DNA from: Andalucia godoyi
Lineage: Eukaryota > Discoba > Jakobea > Jakobida > Andaluciidae
DNA length: 64,000 bases
Direction of reading: 5' to 3'
NCBI GenBank assembly: GCA_009859145.1
Contig: VRVR01000004.1
Coordinates: forward strand, 1-64,000
Positions within the stretch are counted from its first letter, which is position 1; every line of letters begins with the position of its first letter. Positions 19,591 through 28,411 of the stretch are shown in pieces. Both the position numbers and the translations under genes were made by a program. Under the pieces are notes generated by a model, which did no database searches, was not told the origin of the DNA, and saw only the letters and a list, made by a program, of their open reading frames with translations.

Positions 19591-20538
19591 ATGTCTTACG
19601 TACCTCCCGGCGCTTCTCGTGAACATCATTTCGCAGACGTCAATGAACGTGCTGCCGTTGAAGAGAAGTATATCAAGGACTGCAAGCTGCAGGCTGTGAT
19701 CAACTCTCTTTCTGGTGGCATTGACTCTACTACCTCGGCACTCATTGCCAAGAAGTCGTGCCCCAATGGAGCGATCGGAATCATCCTTCCGTGCTCTTCC
19801 GAGGACGAACTTAAAGGCGAGCGTCTGAAGGATATTGTTGATGCACATCGCGTTGCAGATCATCTCAACATGCCTGTTGTGGAAGTGAATTTGTCCTCTC
19901 TCTGGAAAGCAATGGCAGATACGTACGCCAAGGCAGCCCGTGAAATGTCGGAAAAGTCGGGCCTTCCTCTGGACGAGAAGAAGCTCAACTGGGCCATCAA
20001 TAACCTGAAGCCCACGCTCCGCTTGTCGTGCGGAGGCTTCTTTGCAGATGCCTTTGGAGGCATCACGCAGGGCACGGACAATGCAGTGGAGAATTTTTTG
20101 GGATACTTCTCTATTCGTGGAGACGGAATTGCCGATCGTCAACCGATTCGCGATTGCACCAAGGCCGAAGTTCGACAGATTGCCCAGACTGGCGGCTTCC
20201 CGGAGGATCTTGTTACCCGCATTCCAACTGCCGGTTTGTGGCCCGGACAAACGGACGAGGGCGAGCTTGGATTCAAGTATGATGAAGCCGACGCATTCTT
20301 GGTGTGGGTCCTTGAGCGCCATGTGGAAGCGACACAGAACTCCAAGAGCGCAGCAGGATGGTTGGATGATACCATGACCGTCATCCCCGAGGCCATCGAT
20401 GCGATCCTTGCGCATTCATCGCTTCCTGTTGCCCCGGAGTCTGCCAAGAAGATCATTGCACAGAACAGAAAGACCCAGTTCAAGCGCAAGTCCCACGACC
20501 TGCAGATCATTCTCCAGAAGCGCAAGCTCATTGCATAA
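19591..20538 (+). CDS. nadE: NH3-dependent NAD+ synthetase (NadE type, no glutaminase domain)
   Basis: 315 residues starting at ATG 19591. The ATP-pyrophosphatase loop SGGIDS is at 41-46. The protein is only the synthetase domain: it lacks the N-terminal nitrilase/glutaminase domain of the usual eukaryotic enzyme, so it should use free ammonia to convert NaAD to NAD+. Other matching segments are IGIILPCSSE, NWAINNLKPTLRL and RIPTAGLWPGQTDEGELG. Codon use matches the neighbours and there is no linked bacterial DNA. A bacterial-type enzyme in a nuclear gene suggests old transfer or replacement. Confidence 0.9.
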   Translation: MSYVPPGASREHHFADVNERAAVEEKYIKDCKLQAVINSLSGGIDSTTSALIAKKSCPNGAIGIILPCSSEDELKGERLKDIVDAHRVADHLNMPVVEVNLSSLWKAMADTYAKAAREMSEKSGLPLDEKKLNWAINNLKPTLRLSCGGFFADAFGGITQGTDNAVENFLGYFSIRGDGIADRQPIRDCTKAEVRQIAQTGGFPEDLVTRIPTAGLWPGQTDEGELGFKYDEADAFLVWVLERHVEATQNSKSAAGWLDDTMTVIPEAIDAILAHSSLPVAPESAKKIIAQNRKTQFKRKSHDLQIILQKRKLIA

Positions 20539-20937
20539 AGTTGCAAATTCATTTCCACTCACTCTGCCCAAGTGGTATCAAGACATGCCCTATATTATTT
20601 TTATTTTAAAGAAACACAATCCAGACAATCGCCATGCTTTCTTGCACTGATGGAAGCGTCCAAAAACAATGTTAAAAATTAATATATACAAACGTTGCAT
20701 CGCACTCCGCCGACTGTCCATCATAAACTGTTGTAGGCTTTCCCAGAGCGAAAGGTCTTTCTCAAGGGTTTTTTCCCATTGCTTTTTCTATATATATATA
20801 TATTTTTTGCTTTCTTCAATATTAGTATCCTTTTTTATATAATTTTAAATTAAATAATTCAGCGTATCTTTTCCCTCTCTCTCTCTCTCTCCCTAGCTTC
20901 TGTTTCTGGTGCAGCGTGCGTCGCAGAAGGCAAAGAA
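20539..20937. other. Tandem intergenic stretch with low-complexity leader
   Basis: Contains a short (TA)n run at about 20790-20802 and a (CT)n run ending ccctag at about 20877-20896, just before the uL15m start. The CT run followed by AG could be a 5'-UTR intron acceptor. No gene seen. Confidence 0.4.
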
Positions 20938-21555
20938 ATGTCCGTGGTGCGATCGACTGCTTTTTCGCTGAACCGACTGGTTCCCAATGAAGGGTCTCAT
21001 GCGGGGCGGATGCGTGTTGGACGAGGTATGGGGTCCGGCAAAGGAAAGCAATGCGGTCGCGGAGGCAAAGGCCAGACTGCGCGCGTGGGGCGCTCAAAGC
21101 CGCGCATTGGCTTCGAGGGCGGACAGACGCCGCTGTTTAAGCGAGTTGGAAAGTTTGGATTTGATAACCCGACACGCCTGGAGTATGTTCCGGTGAATCT
21201 GGGAGACATCAAGGTCGCGATTTCGCGGGGTCGTCTGGACGATACAAAGCCTATCAATCAGTACACGCTTGCGCAGGCAGGACTTATTGCCAAGAACACG
21301 CAATGGCCGGGTGTCAAGCTGCTTGCAGATGGCCACGAATGGTTTGATAGGCCAATCCAAATTACCATTCCGCGTGCGTCGACCAAGGCGATCGAGGTTG
21401 TGCAGAAAACGGGGGGAAATGTTCAGGTCGAGTATGCCGCTCGACAGGCGATGAGGCAGCTCATGCAAGAAGGCGAGATTACTGGTGCACAGGGAACTCC
21501 AGTTCCTAGTATGCAACAATACTACGCGGGAGTGCAAGCATCGAAATCCGCTTGA
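20938..21555 (+). CDS. MRPL15: Mitochondrial ribosomal protein uL15
   Basis: 205 residues. The Gly/Arg-rich N-terminal region (GRGMGSGKGKQCGRGGKGQTARVG) followed by FEGGQTPLFKRVGKFGF is the uL15 signature of bacterial and organellar type. Next come VNLGDIKVAI and the C-terminal strand-helix unit. The first 20 residues (MSVVRSTAFSLNRLVPNEGS) could serve as a mitochondrial presequence. It is the second mitochondrial translation gene in this part of the window. Confidence 0.92.
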   Translation: MSVVRSTAFSLNRLVPNEGSHAGRMRVGRGMGSGKGKQCGRGGKGQTARVGRSKPRIGFEGGQTPLFKRVGKFGFDNPTRLEYVPVNLGDIKVAISRGRLDDTKPINQYTLAQAGLIAKNTQWPGVKLLADGHEWFDRPIQITIPRASTKAIEVVQKTGGNVQVEYAARQAMRQLMQEGEITGAQGTPVPSMQQYYAGVQASKSA

Positions 21556-21749
21556 GCGGACGCTCAGATACCCCTCTCTCGGCTCCCCAGATGTTTCATT
21601 ACATAGAAATTAAAAGAAAAATTAAATTAAATAAAAGACACGGCCACAGATTTCAGCTTTGCATCATTATTCTTATTCTTTTCTTCCATTTCATTCTTTG
21701 CGATGATTGTTTTTTTAATTAATTTTGTAACGGACCAATGTGTGCGAGA

Positions 21750-24700
21750 TCAAGATCGCTGTTCTGGCATGACAACGATCACATGTTCAAGAACCGCGTC
21801 TTCGCAGGCAGTCTTCCAGTTGACATCGTGCTTCTTCTTGCGCGGCACACCAGAATCAGGAGCACCGGCTTCTTCCAAGACCGTCTTCTTCTTTCGGCCC
21901 GAGGCAGCAGTATCCTTCTCGTCGTCCTTATGAAGCTCTGCAAGCATGGCCAGAGACGCAATTTCTGCGCGCTGCGTTCGCCCCAGCAAAACGGGTGTGT
22001 CGTGTGTCTGGAAGCCAGTGATGCGTCGCGGATGTCCTGCCTGAGCAACAGTATCCACAGCGGTACCAAGGCGGACAGGAACGGGGACCATTTCGTTGGT
22101 TGCCGGAAGTTGCACCGCTCGGAGAGAACGCAACCGCAAACCCGGGGCCAGTAAATACAGCAGTGGATGGTGCGAACCGCCAATAGTGCTGTCAATGGAG
22201 CAAATCGACGAGACAAACATCAGCGAAATGAGGGACGCAAGCGATTTTCGATCCACGAGACTGGAGTCCGTGTGCAGCGGAGAGATAGTCAACAGTCCCT
22301 TTCCGGCAAACACGAGACCAAGCGCAATTCGCGAGAAAAACACCATGCGCGGTTCCCGAGTCCAATACGCCAACAGTTGACGTAATCGTTGAGCAACACG
22401 CGCGTGATTAGATCCAAGACCCATGATACCTATCGCGAGCATCGCAGCCTGTGCAACAGAAGGCTCCTGGTCATGGGTCAGTTTGCTGAGCATGTCCACG
22501 GCAAGAGGGGCCGTATCCGGACTCGATACGTTCAAGAAACACTGGGCAAACGGAACCGCCCTCTTGATGGGGACTGAGCCGGCGGAATACTGCAAAACAT
22601 GCTCAAGAGAGCGTGCAGCCATAGGGATGTCGTCCGGTTGTCTCGGTGCCAATGCGGACAACGCAATACCCAGAACTGCCATGGCGGCGGCCTCCTCTGA
22701 GTAGATTTCCTCGCCGTCCGATACCTCTTCGTCTGCGAACGCCATCGGCTCGGCAGCCCCTGTCTCTCCAGCGGCCTCCACCTCTGAGACCGCCGACTGG
22801 CTGCTTGCACCAGCAGCGTCGTTCATTGGAACATCGCCATCTCCTGCGGACACGGGAATCGAGCCGTCAACAGGACCATTCTGCGCTGCCCTCTCTGCTT
22901 CCTTTTCTTTCTTGATGAGTTCACGCTGTCGATGCACTGTGGTCTTCATGATCGTTCTCAAAAAGTCCTGCGTCTGAAGCACGTTTCCAGATGCCGCATA
23001 TGCGCAGACTTTGATGGAGACTGTCGCCAACTGCCGGATACGCTTCAGCGGAATGGCCTCCAAAGCTTCAGCCATGGTATCCGATGCATCCTCTCGGCAC
23101 AAGAATATCAAACCCATTGCGAGGCTCACGAACTTGATCATAATCTCCGGCTCACTTTCCTCTTCTTTCTTTTCCTTATCTGCTTTCTTTTCCTTTTCCT
23201 TCTCCTTTTCCTTTTCCTTCTCCGGTTGCTGATTTGCAAGTTCTTCCTTTTCGACTTGATCGGCGGCATACGTCAGCAAAATCTCAAACAAGCGGTTGGC
23301 GGATTCTTCGTCGCCAGTTCCTGCCATCACGAGACCGAGCGCAAGGGACGCATATCCGCACACTGCAATGGGTTGTTCCATGCTGACATACGACAGAATT
23401 GTTTCCTTAGGCTCCTTCATTGCAGTGCAGCAGAAGGCCAACCCAAGGCCCAACAACCCTCCCACATGAACATCACGAGCATTGTTTCCCGAGTACGACG
23501 TGAGTTTGTCCAAAATTAGCGCATGTGCAGCGCAAAATTCATCCTGGGCCCGAGAATGGAGAATGCCGATTCCCAACAGAGCACCGCCAACAATTTTTCC
23601 ATCCTGCGAATCCAGCAGACTCTGCATGTGATTGTCTCCGAGCTCGAGATCCCACAGATAAACAAGACCGGAGGACGCTGCCGCGCCCAAAAGTCCCGCC
23701 TCCTTGTGTTTGCGAAGCCATTGCGGATCGGACGCATTGATTGCGTCCTTTCCCAGTCCAGCGTGAACAAATGCATTGACATACGAGGCCGAAAGAAGAG
23801 CACGGCCATCAGAACGAACTTGCGTTGTCTCGGCAGACTTGAAAATCTCCTCCGGATCCTTCGGCGCATCGACTTCAAGTTGCTGGGCAATCATCTTGTG
23901 TTGGGCAGACAGGTACCGAGAAGCAAAGATCTCCATCAGCTGCTCTTCATGTTCATCTTTTGCTGCATTGAGAACAACCCCTTGAACCGAGCAAAGATAC
24001 GCAAGTTGAGTGCGAACGGCGGTCTTGTGAATGCTTTCATCACTTCCGGCCGCATCAAAGACGCGCTGGGCCAGTGCAACATCATTCAATCTAAGGGCAA
24101 TTCGCATGGCCGAAAAGTAAGCCTTCACGGAGAGGTGAACGTTCAACACGACGTGCAGGATCGGAACGGTGGAGCCCTCGCCGACGTATGGGGCACAAGT
24201 CTCCAGGTACTCGCAAACACGTGCAGCATTTGTCGCATCCACGTAGTTTGCAATCAGCGGGACGTTTTCGACCTCCAGAAGCAGATCACAGGCGTCTACC
24301 TCGGAATTGTGAGACATGTAATACGGCAAAATGCGCTTCACCATATCGGCAGTGTCGTCAAGTGTAACGGGTGCATCTGGCAGCGGAGACTCTGACGAAA
24401 CCTCGCTGTATGCATCGGAAATGACAGCCGACAATGCGCGGATATAGTCATGTCCCCAGGAAGCCAGGTCGTCGCGATTTCCCAGCAGTTTATGCTGAAA
24501 CGATGCATATGGTGACGAGAGATCCTTCTTTGGATCCAGTGTGACTGCCAAAAATGACAAAATGTCAAACAAGACTTTCCGTACGGATTCATCGTCAATG
24601 GAGCCCGGCTTGGTTGCAAAATCCAAAAGTGTTCGATAGTGCGAACGCATAAACTTGAGGGGTTTGGGAACGGACGTCAGTGCAATTTCTCGCGAGGAGG

Positions 24701-24920
24701 AACGAAGCTGCGTTGCAAGAAACTCCAGTTCTGCACGCTGCAAGTCTGCTTGTGATGCAGGGGTCCCTGTAAGCCGCTGCACGGCACTATCGAGATCGTC
24801 CCGCAGCTTTCTGTCCTCCTCAGAAAGTTCGGGCTTGAGAGTCTCCTTCAGGTCCTTGCTCTTGATTGTAAGCTTCTTTGAGCCCGCACCGGCTGCGGTC
24901 GCTGGCTTATCCTGGGCCAT
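21750..24920 (-). CDS. RPN1: 26S proteasome regulatory subunit Rpn1 (PSMD2)
   Basis: 1056 residues from ATG 24920. The frame stays open 85 codons further upstream, but that part is pyrimidine-derived Phe/Leu/Ser and is rejected. The N-terminal part (LTIKSKDLKETLKPELSEEDRKL, ALTSVPKPLKFMRSHY) and PC repeats (GLLGAAASSGLVYLWDLELG, GGALLGIGILHSR) are clear. The C-terminal PVPVRLGTAVDTVAQAGHP, TGFQTHDTPVLL block is typical of PSMD2. A Lys/Glu-only insert (KEKEKEKEKEKKADKEKKEEE) interrupts the PC region and is encoded by a purine hexamer repeat. A 50-residue basic tail extends beyond the usual end. Rpn1 is the base subunit that docks ubiquitin receptors and Ubp6. Confidence 0.95.
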   Translation of the reverse strand: MAQDKPATAAGAGSKKLTIKSKDLKETLKPELSEEDRKLRDDLDSAVQRLTGTPASQADLQRAELEFLATQLRSSSREIALTSVPKPLKFMRSHYRTLLDFATKPGSIDDESVRKVLFDILSFLAVTLDPKKDLSSPYASFQHKLLGNRDDLASWGHDYIRALSAVISDAYSEVSSESPLPDAPVTLDDTADMVKRILPYYMSHNSEVDACDLLLEVENVPLIANYVDATNAARVCEYLETCAPYVGEGSTVPILHVVLNVHLSVKAYFSAMRIALRLNDVALAQRVFDAAGSDESIHKTAVRTQLAYLCSVQGVVLNAAKDEHEEQLMEIFASRYLSAQHKMIAQQLEVDAPKDPEEIFKSAETTQVRSDGRALLSASYVNAFVHAGLGKDAINASDPQWLRKHKEAGLLGAAASSGLVYLWDLELGDNHMQSLLDSQDGKIVGGALLGIGILHSRAQDEFCAAHALILDKLTSYSGNNARDVHVGGLLGLGLAFCCTAMKEPKETILSYVSMEQPIAVCGYASLALGLVMAGTGDEESANRLFEILLTYAADQVEKEELANQQPEKEKEKEKEKEKKADKEKKEEESEPEIMIKFVSLAMGLIFLCREDASDTMAEALEAIPLKRIRQLATVSIKVCAYAASGNVLQTQDFLRTIMKTTVHRQRELIKKEKEAERAAQNGPVDGSIPVSAGDGDVPMNDAAGASSQSAVSEVEAAGETGAAEPMAFADEEVSDGEEIYSEEAAAMAVLGIALSALAPRQPDDIPMAARSLEHVLQYSAGSVPIKRAVPFAQCFLNVSSPDTAPLAVDMLSKLTHDQEPSVAQAAMLAIGIMGLGSNHARVAQRLRQLLAYWTREPRMVFFSRIALGLVFAGKGLLTISPLHTDSSLVDRKSLASLISLMFVSSICSIDSTIGGSHHPLLYLLAPGLRLRSLRAVQLPATNEMVPVPVRLGTAVDTVAQAGHPRRITGFQTHDTPVLLGRTQRAEIASLAMLAELHKDDEKDTAASGRKKKTVLEEAGAPDSGVPRKKKHDVNWKTACEDAVLEHVIVVMPEQRS

Positions 24921-25606
24921 GATGACGAAGCAAAACCACAAAAACGAAAAACGAAAAACGAAAAACGAAAAACAAACGTGGAGCGAAGCAAACACAAAAG
25001 ACAATGATTCAGCAGCGATCAGAAATGGAAACCTGGCATAATAGAGAAAGGGTAAAAAGAAAAAGAAAAAGAAAAAGGAAAGGAAAGGGAAAAAAAACGA
25101 GGAAAACGAAGAAAGCAGCAAGGTGATCGATGCATACAGGGAAAAAGCAGTAGAAGGCAGAGAAAAGCATTTCATGACTTGACTTGAAGACCCTTCTCAT
25201 CCTTTTGCTTTTTTGGGTGCAAAGTTCGGACATTAGCGATCGCACGTCTTGGCTCCCAGAGGTTTGGGCAACGACATAAAATCTCTGCGTGTCAGAAACG
25301 ACGAGGGAAATCGTGCACTGTGTTTCCTTGCATCCAGCCTTTCAATTGTCTCGGTGGTGCACTGTTTTTCTTTCTGTCTTTGTTTTGTTTTTCTTTTTCT
25401 TTCTTGTCGTCGTTTTAAAAGGTGATTGGTTGTTCTGCTTTCCTTTTCCTTTTCCTTTTCCTTTTCCTTTTCCTCTTCCTCTTCTAAATTTAATTTTATT
25501 TAATCTTATTTAATTTTTCATATTCCCCCCCTCCGTCTCTTGTTTAGTTTCTTGGCTTCTTGGCTTCTTGCCCTGCTTGGTGCTCCTTTTCATACTACGC
25601 TTGAGA
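24921..25606. promoter_or_regulatory. Divergent Rpn1/LCB2 promoter region with mirrored pyrimidine tracts
   Basis: The 686 bp between the two start codons contain A-rich repeats near Rpn1 (AAAACG units at 24943-24975 and AAAAAG units at about 25050-25095) and (CCTTTT)n with CT-rich DNA near LCB2 (25440-25486). Each gene therefore sees a pyrimidine tract on its own coding strand. The promoter role is inferred. Confidence 0.45.
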
Positions 25607-27193
25607 ATGGGAGCCAAGCACCAACAAGGCACCAAGCAAAAGCAGCCGCTGAACAGTGGACTTCATGAGGCGTGTCCTTCCTGGATCACGATCGTCACGA
25701 CGTATTTCTCTTACTTTATCTTGTTCTTGTTTGGCCGCGTCAGAGACACGTTCCGCACACGCGTAACGGTGTCGCAGGGCTATGCCCCGCTTACTCGCGA
25801 TTTTGAGGACTTCTGGACGCGCCGTGCGTACCGTCGCATCCGAGACTGCTGGAATCGCCCGGTCTGCGGAGTGCCAGGAGCGTATATTGACGTTCTTGAT
25901 CGCGAGTCCTCGGACTACAACGCAACGTTCACGATTCACAAGACGTTCAAGCAGTGCTTGAACCTTGGATCATACAACTATTTAGGCTTTGGACAGTCTG
26001 CGGGGCTGTGCACGGATTCAGCAATTGACCTTTTGCGGTCTTCAGGGCAGTCCATGTGCTCGACCCGTCGTGAAATGGGCACCCACCCCGCGCATGTTGA
26101 ACTTGAGAACACTGTCGCCAAGTTTGTTGGAAAGCCGGCAGCGATTGTTCTTGGAATGGGATATGCGACAAACTCGACGACGATCCCGTTGATCCTGTGC
26201 CACAAAGGAGATCTTGTAATCTCCGATTCGCAGAACCACTCGTCGTTGGTGTCCGGCGTTCGTGGCTCACGGGCTACGGTGAGGGTGTTCCGCCACAACG
26301 ACCCGGAGGATTTGGAGCGCGTGCTTCGCAAATGCATCTCGGAAGGCCAGCCGCGTTCGGGCAGGCCGTGGAAGAAGATTCTGGTTGTTGTGGAGGGAAT
26401 CGATTCCATGGGTGGAGACGTTGGGCGACTTGTTGAGATTGTGGCACTGAAGAAGAAGTACAACTGTTATTTGTATTTGGACGAGGCCCATTCTATCGGT
26501 GCGATGGGACCGTCCGGTCGCGGAATCTGCGAGCACTTGGGAGTCGATCCCGCTGACGTTGACATTCTCATGGGAACCTTCACAAAGTCGTTTGGTTCAG
26601 TGGGTGGTTATGTCGCAGCATCGGCGGATCTTGTGCACTATCTCAAGCGCTCCTGCTGGGCGCAGAACTATGCAACTTCCATGTCACCCGCGTGTGCGCA
26701 GCAAGCTCTCTCTGCACTGTGGTGCATCATGGGCATGCAGCCGCTGGTTGTCCGCTCAGGCCGAGATATTGGCAAGGAGCCGAAATCGCTTCCGGCGAAT
26801 TCCACAGAGGTTGGTCCCAAGAGAATTGCAAGTCTGCATGATAATGCGAACTATTTCCGCTCGCGGATGCAAGCAATGGGATTCGAGGTGCTGGGGGACA
26901 AGGATTCACCAGTGGTGCCTGTTCTTACGTACCAGCCGGCAAAGATGCCGTCAATCTCGCGATACTGCCTGAAGCACAGCCTGGCGGTGGTTGTCGTTGG
27001 TTTCCCTGCGACACCTCTCATTGAAAGCAGAATCCGATTCTGCATTTCTGCAGCACACACCAAGGAAGACATTGACTATGCCCTCGAAGTTCTGAGTCGT
27101 GCCGGTGATCTGTTCATGTTCAAGTACTTCAAACATGCACCGCGCATTTCAAATGATTTGAAAGGATACCAGCCTGCCCACTCATCATCATGA
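25607..27193 (+). CDS. LCB2: Serine palmitoyltransferase subunit 2 (LCB2)
   Basis: 528 residues from ATG 25607; an upstream in-frame ATG adds 13 residues. One membrane segment lies near the N-terminus (TIVTTYFSYFILFLFG). The alpha-oxoamine synthase fold follows: YNYLGFG, GTHPAHVELE, DSQNHSSLVSGVRGS, LYLDEAHSIGAMGPSGRG with the PLP-contacting Asp and His, and the pyridoxal-lysine motif GTFTKSFGSVGGY. Possession of the Lys separates LCB2 from the LCB1 partner. The enzyme condenses serine and palmitoyl-CoA at the ER to start sphingolipid synthesis. It faces the Rpn1 gene across a shared promoter region. Confidence 0.96.
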   Translation: MGAKHQQGTKQKQPLNSGLHEACPSWITIVTTYFSYFILFLFGRVRDTFRTRVTVSQGYAPLTRDFEDFWTRRAYRRIRDCWNRPVCGVPGAYIDVLDRESSDYNATFTIHKTFKQCLNLGSYNYLGFGQSAGLCTDSAIDLLRSSGQSMCSTRREMGTHPAHVELENTVAKFVGKPAAIVLGMGYATNSTTIPLILCHKGDLVISDSQNHSSLVSGVRGSRATVRVFRHNDPEDLERVLRKCISEGQPRSGRPWKKILVVVEGIDSMGGDVGRLVEIVALKKKYNCYLYLDEAHSIGAMGPSGRGICEHLGVDPADVDILMGTFTKSFGSVGGYVAASADLVHYLKRSCWAQNYATSMSPACAQQALSALWCIMGMQPLVVRSGRDIGKEPKSLPANSTEVGPKRIASLHDNANYFRSRMQAMGFEVLGDKDSPVVPVLTYQPAKMPSISRYCLKHSLAVVVVGFPATPLIESRIRFCISAAHTKEDIDYALEVLSRAGDLFMFKYFKHAPRISNDLKGYQPAHSSS

Positions 27194-27370
27194 GATATTT
27201 TGTTAATTAGAGTTGTCATTATTTCTTGCTCTGCCCTTTCCCTTATTCCGTAGTATTTTCGCTGTTCTCGTGTACTCTTGCTAGTCATACCTGTTCATTA
27301 TACTAATTTGAGATGTCTGTAGTTATCAGTATTGTTATCATTTTATTCTTCCTTCCCCCGCCGCTTTCTT

Positions 27371-27979
27371 TCATGTGTTCATTTCAGATTCTCTCGCGTC
27401 GGTGCCTGCGCCTGGACTCCTGCTCATACATTTGAAAATCACGCGATTCGCAACTTCAATTGCCTGCTCGAGAACCGGGAGGCTGCAAGCCGCGAAGCAG
27501 GTTGCTGGATACACCGCTGTTTTCCAGACGGGATGAACGCACATCCTGCATCCTGCAGCACATGAGGAGTTGACCGAGTATTTACATAATTGTTCTGCGC
27601 CGTCGACTTCAGCATATACCGCGGACCCTCGCTGTGAATTCCAAGGGAAGCCTGTTACCGGATCAATTGCATCGAACCAGGCTGCGGGTTCATTTGCGAG
27701 GACATTCTCTCGAACCAGCGCTGCCCAAGCAGCAAACGTCTCGAGAAGACGGTCTTTGCTGTTTGCTGCTTGCTCGCCCCAGTCGACTAAATCGGTTTCG
27801 GACTTTTGGAATGTCGGCACCACAAACAGTTCTGCATCGGGATTTTCCAAGAGTGGCTTGATGGCAGGAAGGACACTCACCAGCTCTCTCTTCATCAGTG
27901 CTGGTATTCTAAACACCGTGTACTCAAAGCATTCATCAATCACCGCGCGATCCAGTACCATATGCCGAGACCGCTTCAT
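27371..27979 (-). CDS. MMADHC: MMADHC (CblD)-like cobalamin trafficking protein
   Basis: 202 residues. It matches the C-terminal domain of MMADHC: AELFVVPTFQKSETDLVDWG, a helical stretch, then WFDAIDPVTGFPWNSQRGSAVYAEVD and a hydrophobic C-terminal strand-helix (VHPVWKTAVYPATCFAAC). The human protein has about 296 residues with a mitochondrial leader; here the leader is missing, and the ATG sits only about 35 bp from a (GAACA)n tract. An N-terminal exon beyond the repeat is possible. MMADHC sorts cobalamin between methionine synthase and methylmalonyl-CoA mutase, so its presence suggests B12 use. Confidence 0.75.
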   Translation of the reverse strand: MKRSRHMVLDRAVIDECFEYTVFRIPALMKRELVSVLPAIKPLLENPDAELFVVPTFQKSETDLVDWGEQAANSKDRLLETFAAWAALVRENVLANEPAAWFDAIDPVTGFPWNSQRGSAVYAEVDGAEQLCKYSVNSSCAAGCRMCVHPVWKTAVYPATCFAACSLPVLEQAIEVANRVIFKCMSRSPGAGTDARESEMNT

Positions 27980-28015
27980 CGAAACCGGGCGAACACCGTG
28001 TCCTCTCGACGTACA

Positions 28016-28110
28016 GAACAGAACAGAACAGAACAGAACAGAACAGAACAGAACAGAACAGAACAGAACAGAACAGAACAGAACAGAACAGAACAGAACA
28101 GAACAGAACA
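28016..28110. repeat. Pentanucleotide tandem repeat (GAACA)19
   Basis: Nineteen exact GAACA units plus partial units on both sides. It lies between the divergent MMADHC-like and DEK-like start codons (about 35 bp from one and 300 bp from the other). Frames through it read NRTEQ repeats and are not genes. Confidence 0.97.
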
Positions 28111-28411
28111 GAACCTTTCCCGAGTCCCATAATCGTGCGCGGAAATGCGCTTCTTAGACTCGTTTGAGGTCGCCCGCCGAAATCCCAGTCCTTTTCAGCA
28201 CTCTCTCCATATTCCGCGAAACTCTCGAACTTTCATTTTATTCTCCTTTCACTGCCTTGTTTCCTCCCTCAAGCATTCCTTTATTACTATGTTTTAAGTA
28301 TTTAAATCGTTTATTTTTGTTTATTAGTTTATTCGTTTATTTGTTTATAATTGGCTGGAAAAACTGAACGATTCATTGGAAACTGCTGGATTGTATGTTG
28401 TTTTTGAGAAA

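Noticed and set aside
24921-25175. 85-codon hydrophobic N-terminal extension of Rpn1
   Set aside because: It is Phe/Leu/Ser encoded by pyrimidine repeats, and the family start MAQDKP at 24920 has the expected downstream sequence.
27936-28132. NRTEQ/LFCSV repeat frames; CRISPR-like array
   Set aside because: These come from a simple GAACA repeat without spacers, in a eukaryotic gene context.
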